A stretch of DNA of 64,000 nt from Pelagibacteraceae bacterium AG-464-P07. GTDB lineage: Bacteria > Pseudomonadota > Alphaproteobacteria > Pelagibacterales > Pelagibacteraceae. Below, one piece after another: positions 27,195 through 34,709 of this stretch; position 1 is the stretch's first letter, and each line of letters begins with the position of its first letter. A model generated the notes under the pieces. It made no database searches. It saw only the letters and a list, made by a program, of their open reading frames with translations, and had not been told where the DNA came from. The translations under genes were made by a program, and so were the position numbers. The stretch lies in the NCBI GenBank assembly GCA_003211695.1, contig QCSA01000001.1, forward strand, positions 125,276 through 189,275. Reading direction: 5' to 3'.

Positions 27195-27971
27195 ATGAAA
27201 AAGATATTAATAATGGGTTTGCCGGGTTCTGGTAAAACAACTTTGGCTTCAAAATTGGTACCCTTGTTAAATGCAAAAAGGCTTAATAACGATGAAGTAA
27301 GGAAAGCAGCTAATGACTGGGATTTTTCTGAAGAAGCAAGAACAAGACAAGCAAAACGCATGGGTGATTTTGCTGAGAAATATAAACAAGAAGGTCATTA
27401 TGTAGTTGCGGATTTTATTTGCCCAACACCAAAAACAAGAAAATTATTTAATGCAGATTATGTTGTTTGGATAGATACAATTGAGAAAGGTAGATTTGAA
27501 GATACAAATAAAATGTTTGTAAAACCTGAAAAATTTGATTTTCAAGTTACAACACAAAATGCAGAAGTTTGGGCATATCAAATAGCAGATCAATTAATTC
27601 CATATGCATGGGATAATAAAAAACCAACGGCACAAATGTTAGGAAGATGGCAACCTTTTCATGAGGGTCATTACGCATTATTTGAAGAAATAATAAAAAA
27701 AACTGGTCAAGTTTGCATTCAAATCAGAGATGTTCAAGGGGTCGATGATAATCCATTTGATTTTGAAACAGTTAAGAAAAATATCGAACAAAAACTTTTA
27801 CCAAATTTTAAGAATAGATTTAAAATAGTTCTGGTTCCCAATATTACTAATATTTCTTATGGAAGAGGTGTGGGTTATACGATAGAGGAAGTGGTTCTTC
27901 CTGAAAAAATTCAGAATATATCAGCTACAAAAATTAGAAAAGAAATGAGAAAGAAGGGAAAGATTAAATAA
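27195..27971 (+). CDS. P-loop kinase fused to a nucleotidyltransferase domain
   Basis: A 258-residue two-domain protein. Residues 1-125 are a P-loop kinase resembling APS kinase: MGLPGSGKTTLASKL (Walker A), RLNNDEVRKAANDWDFSEEA, and VVADFICPTPKTRKLF, in the place where APS kinases have ISPY. Residues 145-258 form a cytidylyl/adenylyltransferase fold: GRWQPFHEGHY supplies the HxGH motif and ISATKIRKEMRKKG is a version of the C-terminal ISTTxxR motif. The combination suggests a phosphorylated then nucleotidylated small molecule. It follows the MFS gene by 8 bases and precedes the CADD gene. The fusion is seen; the substrate is not. Confidence 0.75.
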   Translation: MKKILIMGLPGSGKTTLASKLVPLLNAKRLNNDEVRKAANDWDFSEEARTRQAKRMGDFAEKYKQEGHYVVADFICPTPKTRKLFNADYVVWIDTIEKGRFEDTNKMFVKPEKFDFQVTTQNAEVWAYQIADQLIPYAWDNKKPTAQMLGRWQPFHEGHYALFEEIIKKTGQVCIQIRDVQGVDDNPFDFETVKKNIEQKLLPNFKNRFKIVLVPNITNISYGRGVGYTIEEVVLPEKIQNISATKIRKEMRKKGKIK

Positions 27972-28078
27972 TTTTTCTACAACTTAGAGTTGATAATTAT
28001 TTTATTTTGCTACATTAATCTGTCTTGATAAAATATTTGAAAAGGGTAATTATCTTCAAAGTTAACAACGGAGGAAAC

Positions 28079-28750
28079 ATGTTTTCAAAAGAACTAAATG
28101 AAAAACTTGATGAATATCATTTACTTAAACATCCTTTTTATAAATCTTGGAATGAAGGTAAGTTGACAAGAGAGATTATTAAAGATTACGCAGAACAATA
28201 TTACCAACATGTAAAAGCATTTCCTCGTTATATCAGTGCAACACATTCTTTGTGTGAAGATATAGAAAAGAGAAAAATTTTACTGGAAAATCTTCAGGAC
28301 GAAGAAAATAAAGAAAAAGATCATCCAAAATTATGGAGAAACTTTGCTGCTGCTATGGGAGCTAAAAAAGAAAAAATTGATTCAGTAAAACAAGAAAAAT
28401 TTACAAAAGAATTAATTGACAATTTTTTTAAAAATGGAAAAACAAGTTATGCAGAAGGTCTAGCTTCTCTCTACTCTTATGAAAGACAAATTCCTGAAAT
28501 AGCTGAAACAAAGATCAGAGGTTTAAAAAATCATTACGGGGTAACTTCAAAAGAAGGTTTGGAATTTTTTGAAGTCCATAAAAAAGCAGATATATATCAC
28601 AGAGCTGCATGTGAAAAATTACTTGATGGTTTATCTAAGGAAGAGCAAATAAAAGCAGAGAAATCAGCTCTATCTACAGCTAAATATTTGTGGAATTTCT
28701 TAACTGGTATGTCAATTAAACATAACATACCATCACAGATCGCAGCCTAG
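28079..28750 (+). CDS. CADD-family (PqqC/TenA-fold) protein linked to folate precursor synthesis
   Basis: About 223 residues from ATG 28079, chosen for its GGAGG SD; the frame is open to 28025. It is an all-helical haem-oxygenase-like fold: LLKHPFYKSWNEGKLTREII, YAEQYYQHVKAFPRYISATH, LQDEENKEKDHPKLW, EGLASLYSYERQIPEIAETK and FFEVHKKADIYHRAAC. The histidine/glutamate/aspartate set fits the di-iron site of the Chlamydia CADD family, which supplies 4-aminobenzoate from its own tyrosine. Its function in SAR11 is inferred. The HKKADIYH segment places the ligands H, D and H as in CADD. Confidence 0.82.
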   Translation: MFSKELNEKLDEYHLLKHPFYKSWNEGKLTREIIKDYAEQYYQHVKAFPRYISATHSLCEDIEKRKILLENLQDEENKEKDHPKLWRNFAAAMGAKKEKIDSVKQEKFTKELIDNFFKNGKTSYAEGLASLYSYERQIPEIAETKIRGLKNHYGVTSKEGLEFFEVHKKADIYHRAACEKLLDGLSKEEQIKAEKSALSTAKYLWNFLTGMSIKHNIPSQIAA

Positions 28751-28811
28751 TTTTAATATATAAAATTATAGACGGTTTTGAAAAAGATTGTCTATAGTTG
28801 GTATTATTAAA

Positions 28812-29174
28812 GTGAAAAAAATATTTTTAGTTTTAATCTTTTTAATTTTTTCTGTCTCATCTTGTACTGATCCTAAGGAAGTTGCTGAGTCCGGATCACA
28901 GGAAGCTGTAGCATCTGTAGCGTTTGCAGCACAAATGGAATTGGGTTTAGAAGTTTATAATAACAAAGCACAATGTGGCATGTGTCATACTTTGCAAGCT
29001 GCAAGCTCAGAGGGACAAATAGGAACTAACCTTGATCAATTAAAACCCTCGATGCTACAAGTTGTATCAACAGTAACAAATGGAATCGGTGTTATGCCTT
29101 CTTTTGAAGGAACGCTTAGTTCTGAAGAAATTGACGCAGTTGCTTATTATGTATTTGAAAGTACAAACAAGTAA
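28812..29174 (+). CDS. c-type cytochrome, lipoprotein
   Basis: About 120 residues from GTG 28812 (the frame is open to 28788). The N-terminus KKIFLVLIFLIFSVSSC is a lipoprotein signal with the acylated cysteine about residue 18. The haem motif is CGMCH near residue 60, and the axial methionine is likely in GVMPSFEG, followed by LSSEEIDAVAYYVFE, as in small class I cytochromes. It should sit on the periplasmic face as an electron carrier or oxidase/dehydrogenase partner. It ends 2 bases before the SET-domain gene. Confidence 0.88.
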   Translation: MKKIFLVLIFLIFSVSSCTDPKEVAESGSQEAVASVAFAAQMELGLEVYNNKAQCGMCHTLQAASSEGQIGTNLDQLKPSMLQVVSTVTNGIGVMPSFEGTLSSEEIDAVAYYVFESTNK

Positions 29175-29176
29175 GT

Positions 29177-29647
29177 ATGAAATTATACAAAACAAAAAAA
29201 TCTAACATACATAGATACGGACTTTCTGCTGCCAAAGATATAAAAGAGGGCACAAAAATTATTCAATATAAAGGAAAAAAAATAACCAACAAAGAATCAG
29301 AAGAAAATAAAAAATATGGATATGATATTACTTATTTATTTACGCTTAACAAAAAATATCTTTTAGATGGTGATTTTAAATATAATACAGCAAGACTTGT
29401 AAATCATTCTTGTAACCCAAATTGTGAGGTTATTGATAACAATGGACCGGAAATATGGATTTCTGCGATTCGAAATATTAAAAAAAATGAAGAACTTACT
29501 TATGATTATGGTTTTAGTTTCGATAGTTACTACAAAGACCATGTATGCAAATGTGGTTCAGATAATTGTGTTGGATATATTATCAGAGAAGGATCTAGAT
29601 GGAGGATACAAAAGCCTATTAAGCTAACTAAAAATATATTAAAATAA
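29177..29647 (+). CDS. SET-domain protein (lysine methyltransferase-like)
   Basis: A 156-residue protein made almost entirely of a SET domain: RYGLSAAKDIKEGTKIIQYKG near residue 14, then RLVNHSCNPNCEV (the AdoMet/lysine-channel motif) near residue 75, ELTYDYGF near residue 112 and a post-SET zinc cluster CKCGSDNCVGYI near residue 127. SET proteins are eukaryote-typical but occur in scattered bacteria. All main SET motifs are intact, so methyltransferase activity is likely. The target is unknown; cytochrome c is the immediate neighbour and is itself a known SET/methylation target in eukaryotes, which is only a suggestion. Confidence 0.85.
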   Translation: MKLYKTKKSNIHRYGLSAAKDIKEGTKIIQYKGKKITNKESEENKKYGYDITYLFTLNKKYLLDGDFKYNTARLVNHSCNPNCEVIDNNGPEIWISAIRNIKKNEELTYDYGFSFDSYYKDHVCKCGSDNCVGYIIREGSRWRIQKPIKLTKNILK

Positions 29648-29681
29648 TTTGAGATTCATTAAACCTAGATAGAAACGTACT

Positions 29682-30473
29682 ATGATTACTATTAATCCAT
29701 TTTCCGAACTTTCGGAATTTATACCGTCCATTGCAATGCAGGCTTTTGTTGTTGCGATGATCATTTTGGTGGTAGCAGGAACGGTGGTTGATATGATTCA
29801 TAAGAAAAATGTTAAGTACTTCTTTGAAAATGCAAAAAAGGCGAAGAAACAAGCAACTAGAACTGTTAGCACTGGAAACAAAGTATCAATTGTAATTAAA
29901 ACCGTTGCAAGTGATGTTCTAACCACTTCGGAATTAGCTGGCAAACGTAGAATCGCCCATCTTCTCGGCATGTACGGTACTATAATATTCTGGGTCACTT
30001 CATCTATTATGATTTTTTGCTACTCAACAACTAAATCCGTAACGCCTCCTATCTTTCCACTACTATGGCATTTAGGAGCAATAATGACTTGTCTTGGTGG
30101 TTATTGGTTTTGGTTCTTTCTCAGAGTCGACGTTGCAGCAGAAGGTAATCCTTGGTATCGGGTTATTAAGGCAGATTTATTTGTCCTATCGCTTGTTGTG
30201 ACCACTACCTTCGGTCTAGTCTGGTCTTATTTACAAGCTGCAAGCATATCTGGATGGGATACCTTGTTATTAGTTTTGTTTATTCTTTCTAACCTTGTGT
30301 TATTTGGAGGAGTGTATTGGTCTAAATTTGCTCACATGTTCTACAAGCCAGGGGCGGCTATACAGAAACACTTAGCCGAAGCAGATGGTTCAAACGAAAA
30401 TTTGCCAGAACCAAGTGATAAGCCCAAACAATTTGGTCCTGGTATAAAGCGCGAAGCGCCACGACACTATTAA
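29682..30473 (+). CDS. aprM: AprM, membrane subunit associated with APS reductase
   Basis: A 263-residue membrane protein with about five or six hydrophobic segments, followed directly by aprB and aprA. AprM occurs in sulfur-oxidising-type apr operons and is thought to anchor AprBA and link it to quinone. AGKRRIAHLLGMYGTIIFW near residue 88 and LLWHLGAIMTCLGGYWFWFF near residue 125 carry histidines in or near membrane segments. The C-terminal tail is soluble and proline-rich. Codon choice shifts here towards CGT/CGC arginine and more G/C than the flanking genes. Confidence 0.85.
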   Translation: MITINPFSELSEFIPSIAMQAFVVAMIILVVAGTVVDMIHKKNVKYFFENAKKAKKQATRTVSTGNKVSIVIKTVASDVLTTSELAGKRRIAHLLGMYGTIIFWVTSSIMIFCYSTTKSVTPPIFPLLWHLGAIMTCLGGYWFWFFLRVDVAAEGNPWYRVIKADLFVLSLVVTTTFGLVWSYLQAASISGWDTLLLVLFILSNLVLFGGVYWSKFAHMFYKPGAAIQKHLAEADGSNENLPEPSDKPKQFGPGIKREAPRHY

Positions 30474-30509
30474 TTATGATTAACAATTTAAAGAAAGAGA
30501 GAAAATAAT

Positions 30510-30980
30510 ATGTCAACTTTTGTATATATGACTCGTTGTGATGGTTGCGGACACTGTGTTGATATCTGCCCATCTGACATTATGCACATTGATGAGACTA
30601 TTCGACGTGCTGTTAATATTGAACCTAATTTTTGTTGGGAGTGTTACTCCTGTGTAAAGGCTTGTCCCCAAAATGCAATTGATGTACGTGGGTATGCAGA
30701 CTTTGCTCCTATGGGTCATAGTGTTCGAGTACTTCGTGAAGAAGAAAAAGGAACAATTTCTTGGAAGATTAAATTCAGAAATGGTACAACAAAAGACTTT
30801 GTCTCACCAATTACAACTAAGCCATGGGGCAAACATATTCCAAAGCTTGCAGAAAAAGAAAAACCTAGTAAAGAAGCACTCGACTCACAACTCCTCTACT
30901 CTGAGCCAAAAGGACTTAATATTGATACCGGGTTGCCTGAAATGAAAAAAGAAAAATTTAAACAGGGCGTCTATTATTAA
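30510..30980 (+). CDS. aprB: adenylylsulfate reductase beta subunit
   Basis: A 156-residue AprB. Two [4Fe-4S] clusters are ligated by CDGCGHCVDICP near residue 10 and CWECYSCVKACP near residue 44. RGYADFAPMGHSVRVLREE and the long C-terminal tail (from about residue 90) that wraps AprA are typical. It transfers electrons between AprA's FAD and the membrane partner. Its stop overlaps the aprA ATG by one base. In a sulfite-oxidising organism the enzyme runs from sulfite plus AMP to APS. Confidence 0.94.
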   Translation: MSTFVYMTRCDGCGHCVDICPSDIMHIDETIRRAVNIEPNFCWECYSCVKACPQNAIDVRGYADFAPMGHSVRVLREEEKGTISWKIKFRNGTTKDFVSPITTKPWGKHIPKLAEKEKPSKEALDSQLLYSEPKGLNIDTGLPEMKKEKFKQGVYY

Positions 30981-32836
30981 TGGGAAAAATTAAAACAGTT
31001 TACGAAGATTGCGACATACTCGTTGTTGGAGGTGGTATGGCAGGTACTGGTGCTACATTTGAAGCTAGATACTGGGGTCGAGATTTGAAAATTGTTTGTG
31101 TTGAAAAAGCTAATATTGATCGTAGTGGTGCAGTGGCTCAAGGGCTATACGCTATTAATTGTTACATGGGTATGCAGTGGAATGAGAACCAACCAGAGGA
31201 CCATGTGCGTTACGCACGTAATGACCTAATGGGTTTGGTACGTGAAGATCTTGGTTATGATATGGCTCGTCATGTTGATTCTACAGTACACATGTTCGAC
31301 GAGTGGGGTTTACCTATGATGCGTGATGAAAAAACTGGACGTTACCTACGTGAAGGTAAATGGCAGATAATGATTCATGGAGAGAGTTACAAACCAATTG
31401 TTGCTGAAGCTGCTAAAAAGTCTGCTGACAAAATATATAATCGAATTATGATAACTCACCTACTTATGGACGAAAGCAATCAAAATCGAGTTGGTGGTGC
31501 GGTGGGCTTTAACATGCGTACAGGTGACTACCATGTCTTTCGTGCCAAATCTGTTATTGTAGCTGCAGGAGGCGCCTCGCATATTTTTAAACCTCGAGCT
31601 GTGGGTGAAGGTATGGGCAGAACTTGGTATGCGCCATGGAGTAACGGTTCAGCTTATGCATTACCAATTGCTGTTGGTGCGAAAATGACCCAAATGGAAA
31701 ACCGTATCGTTCTAACAAGATTTAAGGATGGTTATGGTCCAGTTGGTGCTTACTTCCTTCATCTTAAGACTTATACTCGAAATGGCAAAGGAGAGAATTA
31801 CGAAAAAAAATGGTATGAGCAAACCAAAAAACTGGTAGGAGAGTATATCGATCACCATCCAGTACCAACATGCTTGCGTAATCATGCTTTCATTGAGGAG
31901 GTTAAAGCTGGTGGAGGCCCAATTCATATGGTTACAACAGAGGCTTTCCAAGATCCTCATTTGGAGGTAATTGGATGGGAGAATTTCCTTGGTATGACTA
32001 TTGGACAAGCGGTTGTTTGGGCATCTCAAAACATTGATCCAAAATATGAGGATCCTGAGTTAACTACATCTGAACCATATGTTATGGGTTCTCATGCCAC
32101 TTGTTCGGGTGCTTGGGTAAGTGGTCCAGAAGATCTTTCACCACCTGAATATTTTTGGGGGTATAACCGAATGCTGACAGTTAAGGGGCTTTTTGGAGCA
32201 GGAGATACCGTTGGTGGTAGTGCTCACAAATTCTCTTCGGGTTCTTTTACAGAAGGTCGTCTTGCTGCAAAAGCTGCAGTTAAATATATACAAGATCTGG
32301 GCAATGAAAAAATTGAGGTCAATAATAAACAGTGCGAAGATTTTAAGAAGATCATATACCAACCTTTGGAGAACTACAAAATAGGGCGCAACGAGATTAC
32401 TGCCGGAACAGTTTCACCAAGTTATATTTTACCTATTCAAGGTCTTCAACGCTTGCAGAAGATTATGGACGAATACTGTGGCGGTATCGGCGTAAACTAT
32501 ATGACGAACGAGAATTTACTTAAAAAAGGTATAGAATTATTAGATATGCTTCAAGAAGATCTCGAACATATTGGTGCAGAAGATTATCACCAGCTTATGC
32601 GTGCATGGGAGTTAAAACATCGTGCACTTACCTCACAGTGTGTGGCAGAACATACACTGTTCCGAGAGGAGACTCGTTGGCCGGGCTACTATTATCGAGG
32701 TGATCATATGAAATTGGATGATGAAAATTGGCATTGCTTAACTTTATCTCGTCGTGATCCTAAAACTGGTAAATTTACCATGGAAAAAGCTCCTCTTTAT
32801 CACATCGTTGATGAGAAGAAGAATGAAGCTTCTTGA
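30980..32836 (+). CDS. aprA: adenylylsulfate reductase alpha subunit
   Basis: A 618-residue AprA flavoprotein of normal length. FAD binding: ILVVGGGMAGTGATFEARYW near residue 13; VEKANIDRSGAVAQGLYAIN near residue 40 and VIVAAGGASHIFKPRA near residue 192 are family hallmarks. The HATCSGAW and GAGDTVGGSAHKFSSGSF segments surround the flavin and substrate. It joins sulfite to AMP to give APS when working oxidatively. Arginine codons CGT/CGC are common, unlike in the AGA-dominated neighbours. The last 14 bases overlap the small downstream gene. Confidence 0.95.
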   Translation: MGKIKTVYEDCDILVVGGGMAGTGATFEARYWGRDLKIVCVEKANIDRSGAVAQGLYAINCYMGMQWNENQPEDHVRYARNDLMGLVREDLGYDMARHVDSTVHMFDEWGLPMMRDEKTGRYLREGKWQIMIHGESYKPIVAEAAKKSADKIYNRIMITHLLMDESNQNRVGGAVGFNMRTGDYHVFRAKSVIVAAGGASHIFKPRAVGEGMGRTWYAPWSNGSAYALPIAVGAKMTQMENRIVLTRFKDGYGPVGAYFLHLKTYTRNGKGENYEKKWYEQTKKLVGEYIDHHPVPTCLRNHAFIEEVKAGGGPIHMVTTEAFQDPHLEVIGWENFLGMTIGQAVVWASQNIDPKYEDPELTTSEPYVMGSHATCSGAWVSGPEDLSPPEYFWGYNRMLTVKGLFGAGDTVGGSAHKFSSGSFTEGRLAAKAAVKYIQDLGNEKIEVNNKQCEDFKKIIYQPLENYKIGRNEITAGTVSPSYILPIQGLQRLQKIMDEYCGGIGVNYMTNENLLKKGIELLDMLQEDLEHIGAEDYHQLMRAWELKHRALTSQCVAEHTLFREETRWPGYYYRGDHMKLDDENWHCLTLSRRDPKTGKFTMEKAPLYHIVDEKKNEAS

Positions 32837-33173
32837 GAAAACAGACGAAGAAATATTAGAGATAGCAAATCCTATTTGGGATGATCTTGTTAAATATTCT
32901 AACAACAAGGATTACAGTGGTTTTACAAAGCATTTTTCAGCGCAAATGCTGTACGGCGCAAATGAGGTAGAAATAGGTAAACAGTGGGCAAATAACAAAT
33001 TATTAACAAGCTTATCAAAACAAAGAAAGTTTTTTGGCTGCTTGAGACGAAACAACTTTGTAACAGTTATTTATAAACAGACGAGTGATACAGTTCCAGG
33101 AGAATTTTTAGGTCGTTTAGTACTGGGTGTTGAAGATGATAAGGTTAAAGTCTTCGGTGCAACAATCTTCTAA
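32823..33173 (+). CDS. conserved small protein of the apr operon, unknown function
   Basis: About 116 residues from ATG 32823, which overlaps the end of aprA; the frame is open to 32754 only because aprA lies there. No known motif is recognised. The layout (helical start [21 protein letters not shown], then [19 protein letters not shown], then strands [18 protein letters not shown] and [11 protein letters not shown]) would suit an NTF2-like cone fold, but this is a guess. Tight coupling to aprA suggests a role in the Apr complex or in handling APS or sulfite. It converges with suyB, the two ends overlapping by four bases. Confidence 0.75.
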   Translation: MKLLEKTDEEILEIANPIWDDLVKYSNNKDYSGFTKHFSAQMLYGANEVEIGKQWANNKLLTSLSKQRKFFGCLRRNNFVTVIYKQTSDTVPGEFLGRLVLGVEDDKVKVFGATIF

Positions 33174-34351
33174 GCACTTCTATAAAGTTTGGTTATTACA
33201 AACTCTTTATGTCCTAAAGCTTCTGCACAAGTAATTCTTCCGTTTGCAGTTTTAACAGTGGTATCAATTAATGCATCACCCGCTTGACTTAAATTCATTT
33301 CTCTTTTTAAAATTTTTGAAACATCAAGATCAATATGTTCACTCATGGTAGAAGCAGTTTTTGGATTTGCTGTTAGTTTAATTACCGGTTCAATAGGATT
33401 ACCAATAATATTTCCTTGTCCTGTAGGAAATAAATGAACTGTAAATCCTGCGGCTGCTTGCAACGTAACACATTCAGCAGCGGCAGAAGAAGTGTCCATG
33501 AAGTATAAACCTCCACCATTTTTTGGTTCTTCGGCGGGCTCCAAAACATCGATGTATTTAATTTTTTTTCCAATTTTTTGTAAATTTCCAAAAGCTTTTT
33601 CTTCAATAGTGGTAAGACCACCCTTAATATTTCCAGCGGTAGGCTGGCTTTCTGATAAATCATTTGTTTTATTTTCTAATATGAAATTGTTGTAACTATT
33701 CCAAGTATCCAAAAATTTTTTTTTTACTTTTTCATTTTTCGCTCTTTTTGCGCAAACCAGTTCTGCACCAGTGATTTCTGAGGTTTCACCAAAGCAAAGA
33801 TGAACACCATTAGGTTCTAATTTATCCATTAAATCTCCAACAGCTGGATTAGAAGCTAAACCTGATGTTGTATCGGACTCACCACATTTAACAGAAATCC
33901 ATAAGTCGCTTAATGGACACTCTTCTCTTTGTTTCTCACTAGCCCATTGAACAAATTCTCGGGCTTTCTTTGATGCTTTCATGGTTGTTGTAATATCTCC
34001 TGAGCCTTCGATACTAAATCCCTCTACTGGTTTCCCAGTTTTTGCAACTTCATCTACAACTTTCTTTGTCCATTTAGGTTCAATCCCTATTACAATAACT
34101 GCAGCAACATTAGGGTTTTTTCCTGTGCCAATTATAGTTTTAAAAAATAATTCTAAGTCTTTACCAAATTGCAATCTTCCATAAGAGTGGGGAATTGCCA
34201 TGGTACCTTTAATATTATTGCCTATGGCTTCAGCGCAGGCATTGGAAATATCATCAACTGGCAAAATAATTACATGGTTTCTAACACCAACTCTTCCGTT
34301 CTCGCGTTTATAACCCATAAATGTTTTTGGAATAGTCATCTTAGTTACCAC
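33170..34351 (-). CDS. suyB: (2R)-sulfolactate sulfo-lyase, large subunit (UxaA family)
   Basis: A 393-residue member of the UxaA/altronate dehydratase C-terminal family: [60 protein letters not shown] and [19 protein letters not shown]. Family knowledge allows altronate/galactarate dehydratase or SuyB. I choose SuyB because it is paired with a small SAF subunit and lies between aprBA and xsc, where cleaving sulfolactate to pyruvate and sulfite makes sense. The start is GTG at 34351, overlapping the suyA stop; ATG at 34339 is an alternative. Confidence 0.8.
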   Translation of the reverse strand: MVTKMTIPKTFMGYKRENGRVGVRNHVIILPVDDISNACAEAIGNNIKGTMAIPHSYGRLQFGKDLELFFKTIIGTGKNPNVAAVIVIGIEPKWTKKVVDEVAKTGKPVEGFSIEGSGDITTTMKASKKAREFVQWASEKQREECPLSDLWISVKCGESDTTSGLASNPAVGDLMDKLEPNGVHLCFGETSEITGAELVCAKRAKNEKVKKKFLDTWNSYNNFILENKTNDLSESQPTAGNIKGGLTTIEEKAFGNLQKIGKKIKYIDVLEPAEEPKNGGGLYFMDTSSAAAECVTLQAAAGFTVHLFPTGQGNIIGNPIEPVIKLTANPKTASTMSEHIDLDVSKILKREMNLSQAGDALIDTTVKTANGRITCAEALGHKEFVITKLYRSA

Positions 34352-34632
34352 TTCTTAGTTTTAACATTATGAACATGTACGTGATCTCCTTTTTTAATCG
34401 AGGCAACAACTTTTCCAATATCATGACCATATTTCAAAATAGTATCTCCTTCTTTAAAATCTTTAAGAGCAATTTTATGACCCAGAGGTATATTGTTGAT
34501 TGATTGAATTTTTACGGTTTTATTACTTTCCATAATCCAACAACTGTATTCGTGATTTCTTTTTGTTGAATCAATTACAACGACTCCAACATTGTCTTTA
34601 TCATCGTGTATAATAATGTCTGTATTACTCAT
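34345..34632 (-). CDS. suyA: (2R)-sulfolactate sulfo-lyase, small subunit (SAF domain)
   Basis: A 95-residue SAF-domain protein: [27 protein letters not shown] and [14 protein letters not shown] are the core of the altronate-dehydratase small-subunit family. It sits immediately before suyB and forms the N-terminal-type partner of the lyase. It starts 77 bases from the divergent xsc gene, so both sulfonate enzymes are read from a common intergenic region. Confidence 0.82.
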   Translation of the reverse strand: MSNTDIIIHDDKDNVGVVVIDSTKRNHEYSCWIMESNKTVKIQSINNIPLGHKIALKDFKEGDTILKYGHDIGKVVASIKKGDHVHVHNVKTKKW

Positions 34633-34709
34633 TGTTTATTATTTCTTGCTAGAAATTATGTTAGAATTTATATATTAATCTTTAAATTTTAAAGTAAATT
34701 ATTATTAAC

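Noticed and set aside
27195..27971. Calling the fusion CysC or a bifunctional PAPS synthetase
   Set aside because: The second domain has the short HxGH/ISATKIR nucleotidyltransferase layout, not ATP sulfurylase, and the kinase lacks recognisable APS-specific residues.
32754..32822. Earlier start for the small gene after aprA
   Set aside because: These 23 codons lie wholly within aprA in another frame and code for an unlikely Trp/Lys-rich stretch; ATG 32823 is better.
33170..34351. Altronate dehydratase
   Set aside because: No uronate pathway genes are nearby, and the pair is wedged between apr and xsc; retained only as the alternative.
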